Shown here: positions 17,754 to 28,400 of the stretch, one piece after another
Numbering within the stretch: the stretch's first letter is position 1
Layout of the letters: each line of letters begins with the position of its first letter
Origin: an uncultured Bacteroidota bacterium
GTDB lineage: Bacteria > Bacteroidota > Bacteroidia > Flavobacteriales > Flavobacteriaceae
Length of the DNA: 64,000 nt
NCBI GenBank assembly: GCA_903913315.1
Contig: CAIWKX010000045.1
Span: forward strand, 1-64,000
Direction of reading: 5' to 3'
Notes under the pieces: generated by a model
What the model was told of the DNA's origin: nothing
What the model saw: the letters and a program-made list of their open reading frames with translations, nothing else
Database searches by the model: none
Position numbers and translations under genes: made by a program

Positions 17754-19283
17754 TTATCTATTTTCTATTTCTAAATCTACACTTTCTACATGTTCGTTGT
17801 GCATTCTTTTTTCTAACCAAGAGCTCAACACAAACAAAATGACAGCAGCAGTTCCTGACATTATAATAAACAAGATGAAAAACTCATATAAATTGGTAAT
17901 TTGAAATCCTATAAATGAAGTAGCTCCACCTTTACCATCTTCTCCACCTGGAATTAAGGCGCTTAATGTTCCAGCAAATTTATTGGCAGCAGCATTAGCC
18001 AAAAACCAAGTTCCCATCATCAATGAAGATAATCGTAAAGGAGCTAATTTTGACACCATTGACAAACCAATTGGTGATAAACATAATTCACCAATAGTAT
18101 GAATTACATATAAACCAATTAACCACCACATTGATACTTTTTCTCCAATTCCCAATCCTTTAACAGCAATGGCGATGACAACATATCCCATTGCTACTAA
18201 TCCTAAACCTATTGCCATTTTCTTTGGAGAGGATGGTTCTAATTTTCTTGCATATAAGAAGCCCCAAACTATAGTCATAATTGGCGCCAAAGAAATAACT
18301 GCTAAAGGGTTTACAGATTGAAAGTAAGAAGCAGGCATTTCCCAACCAAAAATTGTTCTTTCTGTTTGTCTTTTTGCAAATAATGTTAATGAAGCTCCAG
18401 CTTGTTCAAACGCACCCCAAAAGAAAATCACGAAGAAAGCAAGTATAAAAATCACCGTAATTCTCTGTGTTTCAATTTTCGATAAACTCTTATCACTGAA
18501 AATTAATACCGGCATAGCAACCATTGCGCCGTAAATGAAATAACTAATAATATCTACATCACTTTTGAACATTTGTTTGAAGTTCAACATAAAAAAGATA
18601 ATGGCAATTGAACCAATAATCATCCCAATACTTTTAGGATCTAATTTTTTTACTGGTAAACCAATATGTTTACCTTCTTCTGAAACAAGAAATTTTTTCT
18701 GTCCAAAAACAAAAGCCACTAAACCTAATAACATTCCAATACAAGCTGCTAAAAATCCCCATTTGTATGCCATAGACCCACAAATTAAAGGTGAAAAGAA
18801 TGCTCCAAGATTAATCCCCATATAGAAAATTGTAAAGGCACTATCAATTCTTCTGTCATTTGCAGGATATAATTGTCCAACCATTGTTGAAATATTGGGT
18901 TTGAAGAAACCATTTCCAATAATGATTACTGTTAATCCCATCCACATAATAGAAACACCACCATGTGCTCCTGCGGAAGCGCTTAAGAACATTAAAAATT
19001 GTCCTAATGCCATTAATAATCCTCCAATTACAATACTTCTTCTGTTTCCTAAAAATTTATCGCATAAATAACCTCCTAAAAGAGGAGTTAGATATACTAA
19101 TCCTGTATAACTTCCATAAATTTGAGACGCATCTGCATCATTCATTGATAATCCCACTAATTTATCAGTCATAAATAGGATAAAGATGGCTCTCATTCCA
19201 TAATAACTGAATCGTTCCCACATTTCTGTGAAGAAAAGGAAATATAGTCCTTTAGGATGTCCTGTTTTTATTTTCTCACTCAT
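17754..19283 (-). CDS. Peptide MFS transporter (POT/PTR family), second copy
   Basis: FFTEMWERFSYYGMRAIFILFMTDKL; GNRRSIVIGGLLMALGQF; FYMGINLGAFFSPLI. Confidence 0.93.
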   Translation of the reverse strand: MSEKIKTGHPKGLYFLFFTEMWERFSYYGMRAIFILFMTDKLVGLSMNDADASQIYGSYTGLVYLTPLLGGYLCDKFLGNRRSIVIGGLLMALGQFLMFLSASAGAHGGVSIMWMGLTVIIIGNGFFKPNISTMVGQLYPANDRRIDSAFTIFYMGINLGAFFSPLICGSMAYKWGFLAACIGMLLGLVAFVFGQKKFLVSEEGKHIGLPVKKLDPKSIGMIIGSIAIIFFMLNFKQMFKSDVDIISYFIYGAMVAMPVLIFSDKSLSKIETQRITVIFILAFFVIFFWGAFEQAGASLTLFAKRQTERTIFGWEMPASYFQSVNPLAVISLAPIMTIVWGFLYARKLEPSSPKKMAIGLGLVAMGYVVIAIAVKGLGIGEKVSMWWLIGLYVIHTIGELCLSPIGLSMVSKLAPLRLSSLMMGTWFLANAAANKFAGTLSALIPGGEDGKGGATSFIGFQITNLYEFFILFIIMSGTAAVILFVLSSWLEKRMHNEHVESVDLEIENR

Positions 19284-19314
19284 TTTAAATTGTTTTAGTT
19301 TGTATTTAGTTTGT

Positions 19315-21483
19315 TTATAGTTTCTCTTTAATAAAATTGGTCATTTTGTTAAACAACTGAATTCTGGTTTTACCACCATATATTCCGTGGTTTTTATCTG
19401 GATAAACCGCCCAATCAAATTGTTTATTGGCTTGAACTAATGCTTCTATAAATTGCATTGAGTTTTGAAAATGTACATTATCATCAGCCGTTCCATGAAT
19501 CAAAAGGAAATTACCTTTTAATTTACTAGCAAAATTTATTGGCGAATTATTATCATATCCATTGGCATTTTCTTGTGGTGTCTGCATATAACGCTCGGTG
19601 TAAATGCTATCATAGAATCTCCAATTGGTAACAGGTGCAACGGCAATAGCCATTTTAAATACATCGGCCCCTTTTAAAATACAATTACTTGCCATAAATC
19701 CGCCAAATGACCAGCCAAATATACCAATTCTAGTTTTATCTACATAACTATAATTCCCGATTACTTTAGCGGCATCAATTTGATCTTCTACTTCATATTT
19801 TCCTAATTCTTTTTGTGTCAATTTTTTGAAAGCAGCTCCTTTAAAACCTGTTCCTCTCCCATCCACACAAACAGTGATGTATCCTTGTTGCGATAACATC
19901 ATAAACCAATAATCATTAGTATCTAACCAATCTTTAGCTACTTGTTGAGAACCTGGTCCAGAATATTGATACATAAATACTGGGTATTTTTTAGTAGCAT
20001 CAAAATCTTTTGGTTTAATCATCCAAGCGTTCAATTTGTTTCCTTTTTCAGTAGTCAATTCAAAGAATTCTTTGATTGGTAAATTGTACTTTTTTAATTT
20101 ATCTACTAATTCAGTATTGTCAACAATTGCCTGAATTTGCTTTCCGTCTTTTGAAGCATTTAAAGTATAAGTAGGAGGGACTGTCGGACAAGAATAGGTA
20201 TTAATAAAATAATCGTAATTTGGACTGAAAGTTGCCGAATTCGTGCCTACTTGTTGCGATAGTTTTATTTTGTTTTTTCCGTCTAAACTAATTTTATAAA
20301 CATCTCTAACAGTGGAACCATTTTCAGTTGATTGATAGTAAACTGTTTTCGTTTTCTCGTCAAAACCATAATAGGAAGTTACTTCCCAATTACCTTTTGT
20401 GACTTGGTTTTTTAACTTCCCTGTTTTATCATATAAATAAATATGGTTGTAACCATCTTTTTCAGAAGTCCAGATATAACTATTGTCTTTCAAAAAAGTT
20501 AAGTTATCGGTTACATCAATATAAGCAGCATCTTTTTCATTCATGACTACTTTTGCTACGCCAGAAGTTCCATCTACAAAAATCAAATCTAAATTGTCTT
20601 GGTGACGGTTCAATAATTGTGCACAAAGTACATTGGCATCGTTTGTCCATTTCATTCTAGCAATATAAAAATCAGAATAATTACCTAAACGAATTGCCTT
20701 TGAAGTAGCACCCACGACATCATAAACGAACAAAGAAGCCACAGCATTTTTTTCTCCAGCTTTAGGATATTTAAATGTTTCAACGGTTGGATATAAATCT
20801 TGATGATAAATATTCATAGAAAATTCAGGTACTTCACTTTCATCAAAACGGATGTAGGCTAACTTTTTACTATCAGCACTCCAATCAAAAGCTCTTACAA
20901 AAGCAAACTCTTCTTCATATACCCAATCCGTGATTCCGTTGATGATGGCGTTTTTCTTTCCGTCAGTAGTAACTTGAGTAGTTTTTTTGGAAGTTAAATC
21001 ATAAACATACAGGTTGTTTGTTTTAGCATAAGCAATTTTAGTTCCATCAGGAGAGAAGGTTGGCTCTTGAACTTGTTCAAATAATTTGGTTGTTTGTTTG
21101 GTTACGGTATTATACAAATAATAATCAGCAGTAAAAGAATGACGAAAAATTTGATTGGTTTTATTTGCAATCAAAATCTGTTTTTCATCTTTACTGAAGG
21201 TATAACTATCAATTCCTTCTGATAAGGAAGCAATGTTTTTAGTATCAATTAAAGTAGCAACTTTTTTAAGAGTAGCATAATCATATAAATCAATTTGTTG
21301 ACTTCTGCTGGTTCTATCAGAGTTTAAAACGGTATATTGATTGGTGTTTTTTAAGGCTTGAAGTTCATCCATTCCTTTAGCTCGGAATGCTCCAGTATAG
21401 ATATCTTCAATTGTTATTTTTTGTTGTGCAACTACTGAAAAAGTAGTGAGTAGTAACAATGTAATAAATTTTATTGACTTCAT
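19315..21483 (-). CDS. S9 family prolyl dipeptidyl peptidase (DPP-IV-like)
   Basis: GIFGWSFGGFMASN nucleophile elbow, HGTADDNVHFQNS, YPDKNHGIYGG; start moved to MKSIKFITLLLLTTFSVVAQ signal peptide. Confidence 0.93.
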   Translation of the reverse strand: MKSIKFITLLLLTTFSVVAQQKITIEDIYTGAFRAKGMDELQALKNTNQYTVLNSDRTSRSQQIDLYDYATLKKVATLIDTKNIASLSEGIDSYTFSKDEKQILIANKTNQIFRHSFTADYYLYNTVTKQTTKLFEQVQEPTFSPDGTKIAYAKTNNLYVYDLTSKKTTQVTTDGKKNAIINGITDWVYEEEFAFVRAFDWSADSKKLAYIRFDESEVPEFSMNIYHQDLYPTVETFKYPKAGEKNAVASLFVYDVVGATSKAIRLGNYSDFYIARMKWTNDANVLCAQLLNRHQDNLDLIFVDGTSGVAKVVMNEKDAAYIDVTDNLTFLKDNSYIWTSEKDGYNHIYLYDKTGKLKNQVTKGNWEVTSYYGFDEKTKTVYYQSTENGSTVRDVYKISLDGKNKIKLSQQVGTNSATFSPNYDYFINTYSCPTVPPTYTLNASKDGKQIQAIVDNTELVDKLKKYNLPIKEFFELTTEKGNKLNAWMIKPKDFDATKKYPVFMYQYSGPGSQQVAKDWLDTNDYWFMMLSQQGYITVCVDGRGTGFKGAAFKKLTQKELGKYEVEDQIDAAKVIGNYSYVDKTRIGIFGWSFGGFMASNCILKGADVFKMAIAVAPVTNWRFYDSIYTERYMQTPQENANGYDNNSPINFASKLKGNFLLIHGTADDNVHFQNSMQFIEALVQANKQFDWAVYPDKNHGIYGGKTRIQLFNKMTNFIKEKL

Positions 21484-21611
21484 TTTTTTAGTAATTAAAT
21501 AAGAGCTCAATTTTAGTGAAAAATTTGCAAATAATAGCCGTTTATTGTTAGAAATAATATTTTGTATGGGGAATGAAAATTAGATTAAGTACTAGAAACG
21601 ATAGAAGGAAA

Positions 21612-21650
21612 TAAAAAAACCGTCTCAATTTTAATTTTGAGACGGTTTTC
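21612..21650 (-). terminator. Terminator after vanZ-family gene (- strand)
   Basis: AAAACCGTCTCAA...TTGAGACGGTTTT with T run on the - strand; overlaps the stop codon region. Confidence 0.75.
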
Positions 21651-22014
21651 TTTTACTATATTTAATAAATGAAGTAATAAAAAATAAACCCGTTATGGCT
21701 CCAATTGAATTGGCAACGGCATCCATCACTTCTGGAGTTCGTGTTTTTGTAAAACCTTGACAAATCTCCATTAAGATTCCATATCCTATGGCAGACAGCA
21801 CAACGATTAAATTTGTTTTTTTAGAAATATGTATTCCTTTTGTAACTAAAAACCAAAGTACGACAAAAACAAAGTAGAATGTAAAATGTACATATTTGTC
21901 TTTGTTAGGTATTTTAATCGTACTTCCAATATTCCCTAAGCTAATTAAACTTAAAACTGTAATCATTACAGTCCAAAGAATAGCCAATAGAAGATATGTT
22001 TTTTTATTAAGCAC
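21631..22014 (-). CDS. VanZ family protein
   Basis: 127 aa; [52 protein letters not shown]. Confidence 0.88.
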   Translation of the reverse strand: MLNKKTYLLLAILWTVMITVLSLISLGNIGSTIKIPNKDKYVHFTFYFVFVVLWFLVTKGIHISKKTNLIVVLSAIGYGILMEICQGFTKTRTPEVMDAVANSIGAITGLFFITSFIKYSKRKPSQN

Positions 22015-22387
22015 CTATTAAATTTCCGTAAGCTTCATGGCTCAATAATTCATCCCATTGAGAAAGATCAGACACTTTTACTTTTACCATCCAACCTTTA
22101 CCATAAGGATCAGAGTTAACGGTTTCTGGGTTGCGTTCTAAATCTTCATTAAACTCGATGATTTCTCCGGACATTGGTAAGAATAAATCGGATACAGTTT
22201 TTACTGCTTCAACGGTTCCGAAAACTTCATCTTTATCTAAAGTTTGGTCTAAAGTTTCTACTTCAACATAAACGATATCTCCAAGTTCGCTTTGTGCAAA
22301 ATCTGTAATTCCGATTGTAGCTATTTCCCCGTCAATTGAAACCCATTCGTGGTCTTTAGTGTATTTTAAATTAGTTGGTATATTCAT
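22007..22387 (-). CDS. gcvH: Glycine cleavage system protein H
   Basis: [38 protein letters not shown] (lipoyl lysine), [10 protein letters not shown]. Confidence 0.97.
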   Translation of the reverse strand: MNIPTNLKYTKDHEWVSIDGEIATIGITDFAQSELGDIVYVEVETLDQTLDKDEVFGTVEAVKTVSDLFLPMSGEIIEFNEDLERNPETVNSDPYGKGWMVKVKVSDLSQWDELLSHEAYGNLIGA

Positions 22388-22464
22388 TTGTTTGTGTGTT
22401 TTAAATTCGGGTCAAATGTATTGTTTATTCTTAAATCTATAAAAGGATTCTATTATAATTTTCA

Positions 22465-25400
22465 TTAATTTCCAAAGCGATATCGCAATGTAAATCCACC
22501 TTGAATATTTGTCATTGGAAATGATGTAGAAATTACAGCTTTGGAGAAAGAATGATTATAATATAGAATAATCGTTAAGTTCTTACTTAAGGCATAATCA
22601 GCAGATAATTTACCTGTATAAATGTTTTGACCTCCGCCTAATTGGTTGTTATCATAATCTAAATAACGAACTATAGTTTTGTTATTACGATAAGAGAAAT
22701 CAATTTTTAAGTTAATATCACTTTTAATGATTCCAGTAGGACTATCAGCTAGTTTACTAGAAAAAATTACGTCTTTAAATCGATATCCGGTTCCAATTAC
22801 ATACTCAATTCCTTTTACTTCTGTCAGTAAATTATTGTCAAAACTTAATGACAATGCTCTATCTTTTTTAATTTCAGCAAGAAGTTTGAAAGAGCTTTTT
22901 GTTTCTAAATCTATCTTAATTAATGGATTAAATTGTTCCACTAGATTGACATTTCCTATAATAGTTTGGCTATAAAAATTTCCATTAAGAGGATTAATTT
23001 CATTGGCATGTTGATTATAATCTAAATTAGAACGGAATGAGTTGATCGTATAAGAAGCCATATAGGCGTGTTGTATAGAGAAACGCTTAAATTTATCTTT
23101 AAAAAATTGATAACGCATCAATCCTGTATATTTTACATTCCAGTTTGGAATAGGAATATTTCTAAAAAGCCCTAATGAAACACTTGAAGCACTAGTGCCC
23201 GTGTAGGCTGACAAAAATGCAGGTAATAATACTTCTTGTTTGTCTTTACCAAAACCAGTTGGAAATCCGTCAGCATCTAATGAATAGTGAGCACCATTAT
23301 AATAATTTTGAGCCAATCTATTTGCAATAGTTAACCTATTATTTCTAAAATCGTCAAAAGCAGAAGAACTAAATTCATCGCTATGTTTAAAGGCCGTTGA
23401 AATTAATAGGGTTGAAATGGCAAAGTTACCCGTGTCATAAGGGGATAAAGAATTATATTGCCCATTAGTTACATTATATTGTTCAGAATAATTATCCGCA
23501 TAAGTTCTTTTACCATTTAAATCAATTTTAAAATCTGGAAATAATTCCATATTGGCTGTAAAATCTAGAGTTCTGGTGATGGTATGTAAATAATTTTGAT
23601 TAAAATCAGGATAATTCGTTAACCATCCTCTCTCAGCTGCCGCAAAACGGATATCATCTTGCGCACCGAAACCAAAACCAAGTGATGGTTTTGCACTTCC
23701 AAAAAATCCAACACTAGGTAGGAATCCAGGTAAAGAGGTGCCTTCGTTTTGAGTATAATTTAATTGAAGATTTTTAAGACTGGTAACAATACCAATCAAC
23801 CCGTTTAAAAATGGATTAACATCTTTTATAGGTGCTGCTTTTTCACTGTTGATTTTCTCGCCAGGTTTAGGTGGACCCACTGGAGCAGTTTTTGCTGGTT
23901 TTTTAGTTTTGGAAAGTCCAATATATTTGTAAAAAGCGTCCATATTCAATTGAGTATTCAATTTATGAGCACCCGAATTTTGAATGGAGTTTCCTAAGTT
24001 ATATGTAATACCATCATCTCCAACGGCAGAAGATAAAGCAGTTGATGCACGTTGCCAACTATATGTTCCAATATAAGTATAGTTAGATTTAACAAAACTC
24101 AAAAAGGGAAGTTTATTGATAGGTAATTCATAATTTACAGTAATCTGCTGATTGTGCTGATTTGGGATTCCTGGATTCCAATAGTCTGTCCAAATAGTAT
24201 AAGTGTTATCAGGGACATTGTTTTCATTCATGTAATTTTTAACAATGTTATTTGAAGTTGCATTAAAGTTAATTTTTAAAGCTTTAGTTAGATTATAATT
24301 GAATCCATATTGATAATTGAACAAGAAGTTTCGCTGGTATAAAGCATCTAATCCTATACCTTCCACATCAATCAATCTGAATTGCTGTCTATTAAACTGT
24401 CTTGAAATATTTGAACTAAAAGTGACATTGGTAGGAACATAGTTAAAATTAAAGTCACTTAACAATTTCCAATAACTACTTTTCTTAAATCTTTTTACTT
24501 GTTTAAAAGGTTCAATAGGTTTCGCCTTAAAAGCAAATGCATAATCAGCTGTTGTGGTTACTTTTTGATCAATATAATTTTCAAGTTCATAGTTATGTTT
24601 ATCTACTTGATTATAAGTGCAAGATAACGTTAGATTTTCAAGGTCATAAAAATGAGGTATAGCTTTTTCAGCTCTTTGTTTTTTCATTCCTATGAAATTA
24701 ATACTTTTTCTTTTTGTATAATCGATCGCTCTATCTTTTAAATTTTTCTTTGATGCGGCATCTGTAGTTTCATTAATCAATTGTTTTAATTCAATATCTT
24801 GATTAAATGGATCATATTTAGGGGTAATAAATTCTTCTCCCACGCTATAATTGAAAGGTAAATTAACTCCCCATTTTTTAGGTAATAATTTACCTAAACT
24901 CATATTGGAAACAATATTGTATTGTAAATCGTCTTCCATGCTCCTCTGCTGAGGTCCCTGCTCTAAAGTCCCAAATCCAATAGTACTCATTTTTCCAGTA
25001 GCTGAAACCGTTGCGAAATCGGCAAAATTTCCATCCATATTAGCCACAGCAGCCATCCCTCCTGAATTATCCATTTCAGAAAGTCGCAATTCATCAAACC
25101 AAGCTTCACCTTTTAATCTTCTTGGCATCAAAGGGTGTTGAGGTGTATTTAATACATTGGTTTGATTTTTTAAACCAAGCATTAAAGTTCTTACTAGTCC
25201 GAAATTAGGATTTCCTCTTATCCCAAATCGAAGTTTATTTACTTTATTTATAGCAGTTGGATCTAAATCTTCCTCATTCATCCAAAAAATTTCCCCAGGA
25301 GAAGTGTAAACATGGCTCATTGCCAAAACTTTTAATTTAGTTAAAAGTGCTAAAGAAATATCCATTTGATTGGCATCAGGCCAAACACCATTTGGAGTAT

Positions 25401-28400
25401 TATTTCCATATTGAGTAGTCTTTAAAGGAATTTCAACTTGATAGAAATTGTCAACAAAATCACCTCCAAAACGCATAAAGGCTACCATTTCATTATCTTG
25501 TAATGGATTGTTGTCAACGGGTGGAGCTAAAGCTTCTGCGTGTAAAAACATTCTCAATTTTTTGTATTGGCGCATGTCTATACTTTCGTTTTTGAATACA
25601 GCTCGTGAATCTCCTGGTTCTAAACCATAATCGGTCAAGGTACCAACTCTAATAGATAATGATTGTTCGTTTTGAGGAATTAGAGTATTATTATTATATA
25701 GTTGTTCTAAAGTTACTCCAGGAGGTAGTACATAATTAATTGGGGATCTACTTCCGTTTTCTTGAATATTTACCGCAAATGAATCATAGTCTGTATTATC
25801 ATCTGTTGGATCAGTATCATTAGGGTCAAGAGTTAAATTGTATTTAATCCAATCACCGCGTACTAAATCTAAAGAACCAAAACGAACCGTCATTTGATCA
25901 GAAAATTTAGTCATAAACATTCTCATAAAACTTATTGAACGGAAATCGGAAATTCCACCAATAATATTATTTGGTTGGTTGATTGGAATTTTAAATTGAA
26001 TCCATCTAGCATTTGTAGTTGATCCATTCGGAAGGGTTACTTGTGTTGGCAAAATGCTAGTAATATAATTATTGCCAACACTAGCTAAATCGGCAGGGCT
26101 AACTTTAATGCTATATTCATAATATGCATTAATAGTACTCATTGTGTTATCTCTATTAATATCTTCAACATCGGGAATTGTAGTGGATCCTCTATTGGTA
26201 TCAGATACATTAATAGGTGAATTTCCTTCTGTTCCATTATAGTTTTTATATCGGTCAAAGATACTTCCGGTAGTATTTAAAAAATAGGTATAATCGTCTG
26301 CTGCAGGGTCAGCAAAAGAGGCGAACGCAGGATATTTTGCTGCTTCTTGTGCATCATTTAATCCATTTAATCCAACATCTTGAGAAGTTCTATTGTTTGG
26401 ATCGGAGTCAAAAGCATAAATTAAAGATTGTGAAGCAGGAACATTTCCCCAAATAGTAGGAGTTCCTAAAGTTTGATTATTGCCAACCCCGTTTTCATAA
26501 AATTTATTACCATCTTGAAGAATATCTTCTGATATTTGTCCCAAATCAAAATAGATTCTTCCAGTATTTGTAGTAGCAGGTAAATTTGGATTGCCTGCAT
26601 CAGTATATGGATCCATCATCCAAAATTGAATGTATTCTACATTGGCTTGTTCGAAATCAGTTGTATTTAGAGCACGTACTATCCCTCCAAAACTATCTGT
26701 AGGACTAGGTAAAGTACCATTTGCAGCAGACGCTGGATTAAAATTGTATGGTCCACGTTCTTTTGGAAAATAAGTTAAATCTAACGTATTCACTACCTGT
26801 GATTGCCCTGCTGGAATGACCACTGAAGGATAAAGTTCAGTGCTAAATACCCTTCTGGTAGAATTATAAGATAAATCTTGGTCAGTCATTCCTGATGGCA
26901 ATTGAGTATAAAAAATAGGGTCAATAGTATACCATGCTAATTTGGCTCTTTTGAAGCCGTAATCTAATCCATTAGAAGCGGCTCCAAAATCTTGATAATC
27001 TGTCGGAGTACCAGTTGTTGGTTTTACAGGAGTAGAACTTAAAAACCAAGAATAGGGTGATTTCATGTCCATATTGGTTTGTGAACCTTCAAAATCTTCT
27101 ACATAAACGGTAGATTCTCCATTGAATTGATCTGCTTTAGGTGTGCCAGGTTTTAAATAAGCTACTTCTCCTCGAAATGAAAAATTTGAGGGAACATCCG
27201 TATCCATATTTGGCAATTTGTTTACCAAACGAGTAAAGAAGGGAACTTGTGTAGAATAACTAGTATTTAATCCATAAATTGTATTGTTAACCGATTCATG
27301 GCCATATGTAGTTTTTTGTGTATATGGACGTTCAGACAGTTTTAACATAGTCGCACCCACAAGAAATTTATCTGTAAATTTATGTTCAGCATTAAATCCA
27401 TAAAAACGTTTGGTTTGTTGCCCAAATGTAGAGTTGTTTTCTACCGACACAACTATTGGAGTATTTGAGGCTGACAAAGCAGGGTCAAGAATTTGTACTC
27501 TACCGGCCTGATAATTTACGGTGTAATCTACACCCTCAATTAATTTTCTCCCTCCAGCAGTTACTGAAACCGAACCTTTTGGTACATTAAATGCTCCAAG
27601 TGGAATTCCATCCCCTCCTGAAGATTTGAAAGTTCCTCTTAATTCAAACTTGTTCTTCTGACTGTCTTGTAATGCAGCTGTTTGTGAAGTTTTATATAAA
27701 CTAGTGTACACATATTTCAACTGATTTTCATTATAAGGTGGAGTCGGGTTTAGATAATCATCATAGTTTTCTAACGGACTATTTCTTAATTTTTCAAATA
27801 AATGTCTTCCAAAAGGCTCTGCCGATGTAAAGATTATTCTTCCGTTTTGTTGGTCAACAGTAAGTCCAGGTAAAAAATCAAAAAAACCATCACCATCTTG
27901 TTGTGGGTCATTACTAAAGTTTAATCGGTCTAAATCAAATACTCGTAATAAAGGAGTTTCTTCAACACCTAAAGGAAGAGCGGGCGCAGTTGTACTCGCT
28001 TTTGTAATATAATTTAATGGTGCAGGGTCGCTATATAGAATGTTGAATTTAAAATCTTCTTTTTGCATTTGAAAACCACTCGGAATTTGATAAATGTTTT
28101 TCATCATTAATCCCCAAACTGGTTTTGTAACATCAGTTAAACTACTTTTAAGTAATTTTAAAACTAAGGATTGTGTTGTTGGAACTCCAGTGGCACTTAC
28201 TTGAGTAGCCGTAACACCATCTGTCCCAAATTCACCCACTTGATAGACTTGGTCTCCAATAGTATATTGATAAGCTACTGCTAGAATTTCATCACTAGTC
28301 AAACGTTGTTGCAACGAGATATACCCTAATTGCGCATTATAAGTGAATTCATTTGGAAGTAATTTTCTAGCGTTTTCTAATTTAGAATAATCTGCTCCTT

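Noticed and set aside
16154-19283. Tandem POT transporters as a recent duplication
   Set aside because: The two proteins are clearly diverged; ordinary paralogues next to a peptidase, a sensible peptide-uptake cluster.
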